Source: Callipepla californica brunnescens (Eukaryota > Chordata > Aves > Galliformes > Odontophoridae). Taken from it: DNA of 64,000 bases. Under the pieces are notes generated by a model, which was not told the origin of the DNA, ran no database searches, and was given only the letters and a program-made list of their open reading frames with translations. Both the position numbers and the translations under genes were made by a program. Location: contig JALIRH010000045.1 of NCBI GenBank assembly GCA_023055505.1, positions 2,046,001 to 2,110,000 on the forward strand, read 5' to 3'. Positions 37,901-51,200 of this stretch are shown here, in pieces (position 1 is the first letter of the stretch; the number at the start of each line of letters is the position of its first letter).

Positions 37901-40900
37901 ATATAGACAAAAGAGCTCAAGCTACAGCTCCTAATGCCCAGAGAGTTTGTTACTGGGGTTTGTTTTTTTTTTATTTTTTGCTTCTGGGTAGACTTTCCAG
38001 GCTATTGCAGCTCAAATGTAGGAAACAGTATGTGGCTGAGGTGCAGAATGAAGAGAATAAAGCTCCAAAGGAGGGAGAAACCTTTGTTCAAGGGCCTTTT
38101 AATACTGCTGGGTTCTTTGCAAAAGGTGTTTGGGGTTTTTTTTCCCTACGAGGCAGCTTGTTTGGTGACAGGGTTTGGGTGTGAGTTTATGGGTTTTTTC
38201 TCTTATTTTTAATGGCCCTCTTCTCAGTTACTCCCCCCACCCCCCCAAAAAAGGTAAATTTCTTTAGTGGGTGGTGAAAGGTGTAGTTTGATGTAGCTGT
38301 GATTGTTTTGTGGTTGTCATGACTCTAACTGCAGCATGCAACCAAAACCCAGGTCTCTTGCAAAAGCTCTTTCTTCTTTGATGCTTTCTTTAGCAGGCAA
38401 CTCTTCTGACTTGCTAAGAGTAGCAGGGAAGTCTTGACTTACTGCATTTCTTTTGATGCTGTTTTAGCGCTTTTGAAGCTATTGGGATACAGGCTTCTTT
38501 GTGCCTTCTGTTGAGGGGGAAATCGTGTTAATGCTGTGCTTGGGAAGGTCCCCATACAGTAAATCTGAAGCTGATTGTTCTCTCCCTTGCTTTTACTAAG
38601 CCCGGATGTGTATAACATCACTATCTGAGCTGATTTCAGTTAGGTAGGAGGGATTTCTTGAAGAGTCTTGAGGATGTTATGTTTAACTGACACTGCTATA
38701 CTTATAGATATGTGCCTTATTGGCTTGGGGGAATGGTCTGAACTGATAAGAGCATCTACAAACAATTGTGATCTCACCTGAAGGCAAGGGGAGATGATAC
38801 AAGAATCAGAGGCATTCAGGTGCTACGTGTGCCATATCCCAGTGCTGGATCTTAGGAACTGGAAGCCTGGAGCCTTACAACTTGCTTTTCACAGCTGAGA
38901 AAGCCAAGCGAGTGTTTGGGTTTTTTTTTAGGTAAAAAACCTTCAAAAATGAAGCACCTGGAAGACTGCTTCTTCCTTAGTGCTCTACTAAGAGCAGGCT
39001 CTTTTGGGGAAGTCATGTTGTACTAGCTACCTCTGTTTTTGAAGTGATGTGGGATTTTTCTTCTTCTCCCTAGTGGAAATGTCAGGCTTCCAAGTACTGC
39101 ATCCTCCACATTGCTGGAGAAATCAATTATTTAATGTTAATTAGCAGGAACTAGTTTTGTATGTTGTTTGAAACTTGTGACCGCTGACAGTGGATTTCTG
39201 TTTTTGTTTGCAGCAGGGTGAAAACACTGGACTGCCAGTGCTGTGAGCCTTGTAACCCCTTTAAACCTCTTGTTTTTTAAAAAGGCTTGCAGAAGGAGAG
39301 CAGATCTTATCTGGTGGAGTGTTGAATAAACAGAAAAGCCATGATGACATTGTCACGGAGTTCGGTGACTCTGCGTGCTTTACGCTCTCCTTACTGGGAC
39401 ATGTCTACTGGTAATGCTGCTTTGTTCATTTTGCCTTCTGGAGCTGAGGCTTTGGGTGGTGGTAGTGCTGGGGTTTTGGTTTTGATTCCATCGAGTGTTG
39501 GGGAAAGAAATATTCGGCTGACATAGGGTATAGCTGTGTGGGTTGTGGGGTCAGGCTGTGTTGGAGGAATGATGGATGCAGGCAGTTAGGGAGACCATCT
39601 AGCTCAGGGGTAGACATGGTTTGTCTTTTACCCAGAGCTTCTGACTGCCCCAAAACAATCTCCTGTCTTGTATGTTCAACGTGTACTGAAGTGTTATGTT
39701 CTTACAGCTTAGGTTTTGGTCTGTGATATTCCTGAAGAGAAGCTCTCAAGGTCCAGTTTGCAGTATTACCACTTTGATTTCTCTGAACTGAACTGCAAAG
39801 TATCCAAAACTTGAAAAATGCTTAACTGTTAGCAAGAACAGCCCCTCTCTAAGAATGAAAGCTATCCAACTGTACTGGTAATGATTCTGAGGACTGTGAT
39901 GAGCTTCCACCTGTGCATTAACTATGCCAAGCAACTCTAAGAACTCAGTATTGCTCTGTTTCCATGGCTTGGAAAAAATGAGAAATGTTGCTGGGACTCT
40001 TAATGTTGTTTTGTTTTTTTCAGTTCTTCTCCTGGAGAGCTATTGAACAAAAGTTCTGTTCTTAAGTTTCCTTATAAACTGTTGCATTCTTTTTGCAGCA
40101 AGACAGACCGGCTTGCCAAAGGATCAGAATGTTACCAAAAGAGCCTTAGTTTAAATCCTTTCCTCTGGTCCCCTTTTGAGTCGCTGTGTGAAATAGGTAG
40201 GTCTGCAGAGCTGTCTTCCTGATGAAGATGTTTTCTATGTTTCTGGCTAAGTCAGATTTTCCAATTTGCTGTCACCATACAACAGCATGCATTTTTTTAC
40301 TCCCTGTCCAAAACGAGTTAGGAAAATGCCAGCAGAATTCTTCTGGCTTTTTTTCTGTGAGTAAGAATGGATTTAAAGTGCTTCTGTCTCACGTTCTTCT
40401 ATCTTCACAACCTTTACACTTTGGATTTTGCAGTACCACAGCTTGGTACCCATAGTGAGGATACCCTGAGAAACCACACTTCTGAGAATAACTTCAGTTG
40501 AATAGGACAAAACTGATTGTCCAGGGTTTTGCAGTGGCAATACACTTCTGATTTTGTGTAAGGGGTTTGGAAATAACAAAATAAGAACACGCTTTTCCTA
40601 AAATACACTGTCCCCTCCATACTCCTTGTTTCATCCTGAATCTTCAGCTCTGTTCAAATCTCCTTCCAATCTTACAGGTGAAAAACCAGACCCCGACCAA
40701 ACGTTTAAATTAACGTCTTTACAGAACTTCAGCAGCTGTCTGCCTAACACTTGCACAACGTTGGTGTCCAATCACAACATATCCCATAGGCAGCCTGAGA
40801 CTGTCCTGATGGAAACACCGCAGGACACAATTGTGAGTTTTTGCTGTGATCGCTGTGTTCCAGCACTCCTTCCTGCTTGACTTTAAATTACTCGTGAGAA

Positions 40901-42166
40901 AATGCACTGCATGGGTAACTAAAAGCTGCTTTTTGTTTATTTATTTATTAGGAGTTGAACAGGATCAACCTGGAATCCTCCAATGCAAAATATTCCTCCT
41001 TGAACACAGATTCCTCTATGTCTTACATCGACTCGGCTGTAATTTCACCAGATGCTGTCCCTCTTGGGTCAGGAACTGCCATCTTGTCTAAACAGGCTCA
41101 AAATAAACCAAAAACCGGGCGAAGTTTACTGGGAGGACCTGCTGCTTTGAGCCCCCTGACTCCAAGGTGAGTCTCTCAGGGATTGTTTCTGCAGTTAACT
41201 GCTCTTCTGCTGGGCTTGGTTTGCATTGCACAGCACAAGACTTGCTGATAGAGCATTATGAACAATGCTGCAGAAGCAAAAGCAAAACAACTTCAGCGAC
41301 TGCTCTTGTCATCTCTTCTGTTCTTTAAACAAGCAGCTGGTGTTTTATGATTAGAAGGAGAAAGAGCTCTTGATTCACTGTTTCTTATTGCATTCACACT
41401 GGGGGAAGTCTTTATTCCAGAGTAGATAGGTGTTCTTTTAAACTATCACAAAAAGCTGCTCTTGGATCTTTCCTTGAGAAGTATCTCTTTCTTCTAAGAG
41501 CTTGTAAATATAGGCATTTTCCTATTTGCTGCCTTAATTACAGAAAGCACTGTTAATACTTGGATGATCTGTATTTATTACTTGCTTTTGCAGGGAGGCA
41601 AAGTCTTGTGTTCTTAAACTTCAGAGATAAGAATACAGATGAGAATAGTTTAAGATACTGGGGGACTAACCTGAATCAATAAAGTGTTTCTGAAGTGGAA
41701 GCTGATGATCTGGGTCTGTGCTTTGGCCACAGAATTGGGCTGATTCTCATGGCCTACTATTTGGACTTAAACATTTGCTCTTCGTTTTGTTCTCAGCTTT
41801 GGAATTTTGCCACTAGAAACCCCAAGCCCTGGAGATGGATCCTATTTGCAAAACTACACAAACTCTTCTTCTGTAATTGATGTGCCAACCACAGGAGCAC
41901 CTTCAAAGAAGGTACTTTGTGTTCCAGGGAGCAATTGCTGTTCTAAATGTGTACTTTAAAAGAGGAATCCATTATACAGACTCGAAAAGAGCCCACCAAA
42001 AGTCAAACACACTGTAAAGGAGTTCTTCACATTGGCTGCAGCTGGTTGGTTATCTCCCTGGCAAAAGTCTGTAGACTTTAGGAAGTGTCAGTTGAAATGA
42101 AACCTGCTGTAAAGTAGGCTGTTTTGAAGTAATGACAGTTTCACAGTTCCCAAAGCCTCAACAAAA

Positions 42167-42214
<48 letters not shown>

Positions 42215-45200
42215 TTGAAAATCTTCTTCTCAGCTGAGCAAATAGGGCAGTAAGGGAGAAAATGCTGCATTTCAAGCAGTGTTTGTGTTGTGAATATTTT
42301 CAGCTCATCCCATCGCTTCCTTTGGTAGGAAAACAGATTTTGTTGTTATCCCAGAGTTGTGTAAAGACAGACAAGAGTCCTTTCTTCCTAGTAAAAGTAA
42401 GCCCTCCCTCCTGTCCCTGTGTCTGCAGGCTGTCTTGCTGGCATTGCTTGGCAGACCTGAGGGGCAACCTGGGGCAGATGCCATCGCTCCTGTCCTCCTG
42501 CAGCCCAGCAGGAATGTACAAACAATAACAACTGAACTGTGAAGGGTTTGAAGCTTAAGTGTAAGCTGGAGTCTGAGACCAGTCAGAACTTGAGGCTCTC
42601 ACTTTAATTTCTTTCTTTAATGTGGGTATCTTCAGGGATAAGTTCAAATAATACTTGAAGCTTCAGGTCAGCTTGCAAGCAGTTCCTGAGTTTTGGTTTA
42701 CAGCAGATCTAATGAAAGTGCTGCTGGTGGTCCATGGGGAGCTGACTGATAGGTGGTGTTTTGTTTGGCTAAGTCTTGTCTAGAAGAAACTAAAAATTAT
42801 CTTTTTTATTCAGTAAGAAATTGCCATCGTTGCCATAGTGACAAATGAGGTGGAATGTTGACAGCAGTTAAGGAACCATTTTTTCCTTTCTAAAAACAAA
42901 AACTGAGGCTATTTCCACATATTCTTAGGTTCAGAAGTTGCTGTGCCTTTTTGCTGTAGCACTCCCCTGCATTTAATCTCACTTGTGCTGTGTGATAGAT
43001 GCAAGGCTTCAGGATCTCAGGTCCTACTTGCTCCTTCATTACTTTCCTAGGTGTGGCACAAGAGCACCGTGGTGTGAATTTTGCTGATCTCTGCAAATGC
43101 TCTTTGCCCAGATGGATCTCTGCTAGCCCTAAAAACACTTAATAAATTTATTGAATAGCTTAGAATTCTGATGTGTGCTTTGTCCAACGTATATAATTAC
43201 TTGGCCACTTTCACTTCCAATTGCCAAGTTTGAAAACACTCTAGTGTAGCTGTGGCTGGAGTGTGTGTGACTTAATGGAGGCAGTTTCCTAGGAAACAGC
43301 CACGTAAGTGAATGAAGCATTAGGATTGATCCAGAGGCTTCCTGTCTGAGTGGGCAAGCTGGCATGCTGGCTGCTCCAGCTGTCCTCTGATAACAAGGCA
43401 TCAAGAAGGAAGGAAGGGACAGAACCTTTGCAAGTCAGTGCATCAGACAGTGAACTTCTGTGTGAACTTGCTCCTGAGAACTCGGGTTCAGCTCTAAGTC
43501 CCCATGTGGTGAATGTGCCAGGGAAGGCATCAGAGCACACTTCTTTGTTTGCAGAAGTCATCAGAAAATACAGCGTGATGTTTTGGTGTTAGGTCATGTT
43601 ATGTGCTTCTTACCTGTGGCAAATTAAAGGGGAGAAAGGAGTGCATGTGGACACTAAGCACTGCTTAGCTGCTGTGCAGTACCTTGCTGTCGTACCCACT
43701 TGAGTGCAGGTCTCTTTTCTATCCTGAATTACACGGGTCCCTTCTTGAACCAAAACACTTTCTGTACCTGGCCCAAAGACTAATGCATTAATGGTTTATT
43801 CTGTGAACAGGTGTGCTAAACTGGCACTGCAAATTATTCCAGAGTCTTCAGGGGAGCAGCAGGCTTAGATGGTATTCTGTAAGCCACCATGATATGTTGA
43901 TGGTGGATGACTTCTGGCTGTGAGTGTAAGGCAGGAGTTCTGTGACTGTTTTATTTATAACTTTCTTCCTGCTGACGAGGAACTTAACATGATGGTTTTT
44001 AGTTCCTTTTCGTTCTTGCACAAACACTTAATGTAGTTTCTTGCCACTAGATGGAGATTTCGTGTCTTTCAGATAGTGTGTATGAAGCTTTGGGAAGCTG
44101 TGTTACTGGCAGCATCTTCAGACAGAATGAGGAATACTTCAGGAGCTCCTTATGACTCGGGGGGGGGCAACCCTTTGTGGAAATGCTATTTCTCCTCCGT
44201 GCAGTGTTCAGTAGGCAGAAGAGAATTGAGACTTCTTAGTGACATAATAACAAACCTGTAGAAACTTCGTGTTGTGCAGGCGGTCACCAGGATAAGCCAG
44301 GCTGGAACAAAGTCGGTCTTCTCCCAGAGTGGAAATAGCAGAGAGGTCACTCCAATCCTCGTTGCACAAACACAGAGCTCTGGTCCACAGACAAGGTAAA
44401 AAAAAGAATCCCTCAACTTGCTGTTACCTTTCCCATTGCTTTTCTGGAGGGTTCAGGGTTGTTTTTTCCTTTTTCCAACCTATAAGGACAGCCCTGCAGA
44501 GAGTTCTGGTTTGGAGGAGGAAGTCTCTCTTCTGTTGGAGAGTGACTCCAGTGGGTAGAAAGGTTGTGTGGTGGGAGTTTTGTTTTCAATCTCTTTGGCA
44601 GTTAAAAAATGTCACCAATAGACGATAAGGTTGGCAAGAATTTATGCTCATGTTCTTAACACACAACAGGCAGATTTGTTTTCCACCCCTTTGAGGTAGA
44701 AGTACTTGCCTTCAGCGTGTGAGCGTTTTTCTTTAAAAGAACAGAGTCAGTTGGTTTTTATTGAAAAGGAATGGAAAAATAGCTTGAATGTGCTGTTTGT
44801 TTTCAGTACAACACCTCAGGTATTGAGCCCAACAATTGCTGCTCCACCAAACTCACTGCCTCGAAGAAGCTCTCGCCTTTTCACTAGTGATAGCTCCACA
44901 ACAAAGGTAACAGAATCCATGGTTGGTTTTTTATCCAGACTTCAGGGGCTTTCCTTACCTATGCCACTGCCTAATGATTTCCCCATCTGTACATCAATTG
45001 TAGCAGTTTGGGAACAAGCTCTGTCACGAGCAGAACTTAAGAAATATCAGTCTGTATAAAACATGTCTCGATGCCATATGTTACTTTTCATTCTCAATAG
45101 TGCTCCACTAAGAGTGGGAAGAAGGGCATCATGAACAGAAACAAAGATGTGCACTGGGATGACGAGTGCAGTGGTGCTGCTAGCTGTCAGCCCATTTGAC

Positions 45201-48200
45201 AAGAGGCTGCGTTGTGTGGATATATTTATTTAAAAGCTGCCTTGGTTGGATGCTTTTCTTCTCTAAAAGCAGGCTGTACTTTTTTTTTTTTTTGTCTGTT
45301 TTCTGCTCTTTAAACAGTGGAGCAGGACTTCAAAGCACTGTTAGTATATTGAAAGTTTGCTGTTTAAAAATAAACAAAGCGTTCAGTGGAGTTAGGAGGT
45401 TTCTGTGTAAGCAAGTTCAAAAGTAAAACAGCTGGGAACTGTTGTGCAAGCTGTGAAGAGGCATATTTAAGCCTTTTACTTAATGAACTTGGGAGTTTAG
45501 TCAGTTGAATTGATTTCTTTCATATAAGTAACTTCTGCTCTTTTTACTTGCAGGAAAATAGCAAAAAACTAAAAATGAAGTTTCCACCTAAGATTGCAAA
45601 CAGGAAAACAAAAAGTAAAACAAACAAGGGAGGGATAACTCAGCCAAACATAAATGATAGCTTGGAAATTACCAAGCTGGACTCTTCCATCATTTCAGAA
45701 GGGAAAATATCCACTGTTACACCACAGATCCAGGCTTTTACGCTACAGAAGGCAGCAGCAGGTCTGTTTGAATGCTCTCAGACTTCCGTAAGGTCAGACT
45801 TTGTGTATCTATGGTTTTTAATCGTAGGATTGTAGAATGGTTGTGTTGAAGGGACCTAAAAAGCCCACTTAGCTCCAACCCTCGGCTGTGGGCTGCCTGC
45901 CCCAGCAGCTTGGGCAGCCCAGGCCCCATCTGGGGCCTTGGACATCTCCAGGGATGGAGCACCCACAGCTCTGGGCAGCAGAGGGCCTCATCTCCCTGGT
46001 AGAGAATTTCCCCCTCCCGTCTGACTTAAATTTCACCTCTTTTAGCTTAAAGCCGTTTCCCCTTGTCCTAGCACTGTCTGCTGTGTAAAAAGTTATTCTC
46101 CCTCCTGTTTATAAGCTCCCTTTAGTGGGTGGGGGGAATTCCTTTAGTTCTGTTAGTCATTTCAGGCAACCTGCAGCTAGCGCCTTTCTATAACTGTCAA
46201 GGCAGATTGAATTCTGCGTGCTCCAGGTAACTTACAAAGAACAGGTGAAGTGGTAGGATGCAAAAAAGTGTCTGTGAGGAAATCTGACTCTGGTCCTTAT
46301 TGGTGTTTAAGATGTTTTCAAGTGAGAACCCTGGAAACTGATTCAAAGGAACTATGAGTAATTGAATCATCTTCCCTCAAAATTGGGTTAATGTTGTCTA
46401 TTCTCCTTATTTGTTTAAGCTCTTTGTCCAGTTTGACAGCAAAATCCTGCACAAACTGCTGAATTCCTCTCTTTCGGCTCCTTAAAGTTTCCAGGCAGTA
46501 AGCAGATGTATCCCTGGATACCAGACACATGGAAACTGTTTGAGGCCTCAAAAAAAATAAAAATGTTGGAGTTGTTGTAAGTGCAGGAATCCACTTCTCC
46601 TGAGCTTCAACATTTCTCTGTTCCTGAGCGTTCCGTTGCTGGCTTAAGAAGCTGTCAATACCTGGCTTCCATTGCTGCTGAGAATGTTGTGTTGTGAATT
46701 AGGAGTGTATAAGCCTGTTTAAGGACTCTTGGAAGATACTAAATGCAAAACTGGGAGTAGAGCTGCAATGAAAAGCTTATGGGGATTAGCAGTTTCAAGT
46801 AAATAAACTTCAGCTGTCCCTTTTCCATTTGTACTTACTGTGTTCTTCTCCTAGAAGGTTTGATGAGCCTCCTTCGTGACATGGGGAAAGGTTATTTAGC
46901 CTTGTGTTCATACAACTGCAAAGAAGCAATCAATATTTTAAGCCATTTGCCATCTCACCACTACAACACTGGCTGGGTGCTGTGCCAAATTGGGAGAGCT
47001 TACTTTGAACTCGCAGAATACATGCAGGTAGGAGCTGCGTGTGGTTGGGTTTGAAGCTGGGTCAGTAGTTCTTCTTTTCCTGAAGAAGCTGAGTTATGCT
47101 TTAGGCTTATTTTAATGCTCAAGCTGGTTCTTCTTGCCTCCACATCCAGTCCTGGGGGTCTCCCCTTCCCTCTCCCCACGTTCACCCACAGCTGTGCTGA
47201 TGCAGCTGTTGGAACTGCATTGCTGTGGATAAGACCACTGAAACAATTTGGGTTCCAAAACCAGGTGTTCTTTCCCCCCCTTCCCCCGTGCAGTTTCACA
47301 GTTTCCCCCCCTCCCCCTGTGCAGTTTCACTCTCCTTCTCTCTGTTGCCCTGGTAGTTGGTGTCTTCACTTCTTGCAGGAGTCACAGGCAGGCAGGAGGG
47401 CAGCTGGAGTTCTGCTTGGCCTAACTGTGTTGGAACGTGGTCATCTCCTTTGTTTGGAGGGGAGGATAAAAACACAGCAGGACTTGTAGCTCTGCATCGT
47501 GTGTGCATAGCAAAGAATTCTCACTCTGGACACCTGAGGCTGTGTGCTGTGCTTGGGTGGGTGGGATTGTTGTAAATTTCATTTCTGATTTCCTTTTTTA
47601 GGCTGAAAGGATATTTTCAGAAGTAAGGAGGATTGAAAACTACAGAGTAGAAGGCATGGAGATCTACTCAACTACACTGTGGCATCTGCAGAAAGATGTT
47701 GCTCTTTCTGTTCTTTCGAAGGATTTAACAGACATGGATAAAAACTCTCCAGAGGTACAGGATGCTGTGATGCTCTGTGAGATGAGTGACTGCACGTGGC
47801 ACCACCGGTGACAGGGAGCAGAACTGGACTGCAGCTCGATTAGAATGTCATTCTCCCTGGTGGTGCAACCAGAGAGGGAGGTGGCAGGATTGCCTGTTGA
47901 ACTGATGCAGCCTGGAATGGCTGCTTGGCATTAGAACATCAGCTTATATGGGGCAGGTTGAAACCTTTTATCTGTTAATGGTTATTTAAATTCGTGTTGG
48001 CATCGCTGTTCTGGGAAGATCATGGGTTGGTCAATCACTCCTATTAATGCCAGGATGTGAAGATAGGGAACACTCTTGTTTTCTTATACCAGCTTCTAAG
48101 TGCTGTAATTAATTCCCTGGCACATATATTTCCTGTACAACTTGTGCAACGTTGTTGGAAAATATTTTTATGCTGAAGTCCATTGAACTGCAGAGTGTAT

Positions 48201-51200
48201 GGTGGTAACAGCATATACGTGATATGCAGACAGGCTGGCAATTTAACACATGCCACAGCACAAGCAGTGTGTGTGTGTGTGTGTGTGGAGGGCTTATAAA
48301 TCTGCTCTTAATAGAGTAGAGAAAACTGTGGAGTTTATTGGGATTTTTTGATGGAGAGAAACCTGCTGAGGTCATCCTGTTGTCTTACACAGGAGGAAAG
48401 AAAACCTGAAGCAGCTGGTCAGTACTGTTAAAACTGTATTGTAATCTATCAGGAAGTGAGATACAATGGCAGAGCTGTTGAGCTCAAACTTAGTCATTGT
48501 GTACCTTGTAAAAGGAAACTGTCTGCTGACTTTGGAATGCTGTTTTCACTAGGCATGGTGTGCTGCAGGGAACTGCTTCAGCTTGCAGCGAGAGCATGAC
48601 ATTGCAATCAAGTTCTTCCAGAGGGCCATTCAAGTTGATCCAAACTATGCTTACGCCTACACCCTTTTGGGGCACGAATTTGTGTTAACAGAAGAGCTAG
48701 ACAAAGCACTAGCTTGCTTTAGAAATGCAATCAGAGTCAACCCCAGACACTATAATGCATGGTAAGTCTTGCTTCGTCCCCCTTCTCTTGTGTGTGATAT
48801 GGAACGCCTTTTGGAGAAACAAGTTGCATATGCTGCCATGAATTTTGTGCCAAGTTTTCTCTCATTGAGTCACTTCTTACCCTTGGTAAGAAATGGTCTG
48901 TGTGCCACTCCTACCAGTTTGTACTGGCTGTCAGTTTACTTAGGACCCACTCTTAACAGAACTGTTTTTCTTTTTTTGCAGGTATGGGTTGGGAATGATT
49001 TATTACAAACAGGAAAAATTCAGTTTAGCAGAAATGCATTTCCAGAAAGCACTTGATATCAATCCTCAGAGCTCAGTCTTACTGTGTCACATTGGAGTAG
49101 TAAGTAGATTGCACTCAGCTCTCTCCTTGTTGTGTTTTAATCTGCCTCTGTACTTCAGCTGCAGTCTTCCTGAACTTTAAGTGCAAAAACAAACAAAACA
49201 AAGTTCAGGTGACCTATGAGAGGATCTTATCGTGTGAATGAATAACCATGGGGTTGTGTCAGAAAGTAAATCCTCTTCTCTCCTTCCCCCAGTTGCTTTT
49301 AGCCAGTGTTGAAATGACTTGTCAACACAACCTGATAGCATGAGCTTGCCTGTAAGAAAGCTTGGTTTCCTTAAGACTTGGTAGAAACAGGTTGTAAGTA
49401 AATGTAGCAGCTTTTCTACCAGTAAAATGCATTTTATTCTTTTCCCCTCTTAAAAATTTTCTTCCTGTTCTGTTTTAGGTCCAACATGCACTGAAAAAAT
49501 CTGAAAAGGCTTTGGATACTCTCAACAAAGCAATCAACATTGACCCCAAGAACCCACTATGCAAATTCCATAGAGCTTCTGTATTGTTTGCAAATGAAAA
49601 ATACAAGGTAAGATTTGATGCGTGCAGACAACCTTAAATTATCTTTCAGCTGCTACAGCAGTGAATGAGGATGCACCCAAGGCTTGCAGCACGAGCAGGA
49701 AGAGCCTGGGACAGAGCAGCTAACAAAGCATTTGTTTTGATAAGTGACGCCTTCACTGAGGGGGAGATGCATTTAAGTTTTTTAATGGCCATAAAACCTG
49801 AAGACAACAGATGTGCTGGGTTTTTTTGGGGTCCTAACAGGTTGTAGCAATAAGAACCCACTGCTTCAAAGGCTGTATCATCGAGTAGCAAACAGGAGGC
49901 CTTACAGGTTGTGCTGATCCCTCTGCTGACTTGTTTCTGTTGGCCACAGTACAACTTTGGTAGTGTGTTCTCTGAAACCTTGCTTCAGGAGCGTGTGTGC
50001 ACATGTTCTGGGTAAAGTTTTCCCTTCGCATGTTTTGAAAATTCATAACTTAACCAATAAATTTAAGGATTAGGGTTAAGGACTAAGCAAAGTGCTCACT
50101 TGTTTGTTTTTAAAAGTGAAAAGCAGACAATAAATGTGAGCAGGAAAGAAGACAACATTAGGAGATCAAAGCCCAGCATATGTGCTCTGCTCCTATAATA
50201 ACTGGGCCATAATGTGCTATAGTCTTTGAATGAGGAACTGATGTGAAAGACACTTTTGGTGAGACCGTACTGTTGCTCTTGGTGGAGTGCTGTAGGTTGT
50301 AGGTGAGCTTCCAGGTTCCCATCAGCACTAACTCACAGTTCAGTGATGCTGTAACTGGTTGCAGATTGCCAGCTTGTGCTTAATTTATTTTTTCTTCCCT
50401 TTTCAGTCTGCTTTACAAGAACTTGAAGAGCTGAAACAGATTGTTCCCAAAGAGTCTCTTGTTTACTTCTTAATAGGAAAGGTAGGTGAAACTTCACTGT
50501 GTGTGGAAGTACTTTGTTTTGCTTCGTTGCAGAAATGTCTGCTTAATGAGGAAATTTGGTGCCTGATGCCAAGCTGTTTACATTTGGGGCAGTGCTCTAT
50601 AAATTCACAGAGCCTTAAATAAAACCCACTGCATGCAGTCTCACAGCGTATCTGCTTTTCAGCCTCAAAGGACTGGAGCAACCTCAAACTATTTTGATAA
50701 GCACCCAAGGAAAAAACAGCCCAAGCTCCTGGCATTTTCTTTACCTCTGAGTAAAAGGAATTCCTTTTAGAAAGTGAGAAGTAGATCTTGACTCAGGTCT
50801 TTACTGGATGTGGTGCAGTGGTGAGAACAACTTCCCGAGCTGGTCTGTCCATCAGTCAGCTGTGGTGGTGATTTGGGCCTCGAGGTATTAAGGTGTTGCA
50901 CTACTCTCAGATTTCTTAATGCTCAATAAATATCTGTGGAGTGTTTCCCCTCCTCCATCGATAGCCTCAGTGTCTGTTTCAGCTGATGGCCTTCCCCAGA
51001 GGGTTATGGAAGGTGATATCCTCCTGTCCCACTTTGGGAAGTGGGAGATCTTAATGAGGCTGTAGGAGTTGCAAAGCTTAAATTATATCTGAGTGCCACT
51101 TCCTTATGTTCTTGAATCTGTCAGCTGCTAATTTTGTTTGATCATTTAAATTTGGGCACTTATGTAGAAACACTCGTGCAGTTTTTCTGCACTCTTCTGC

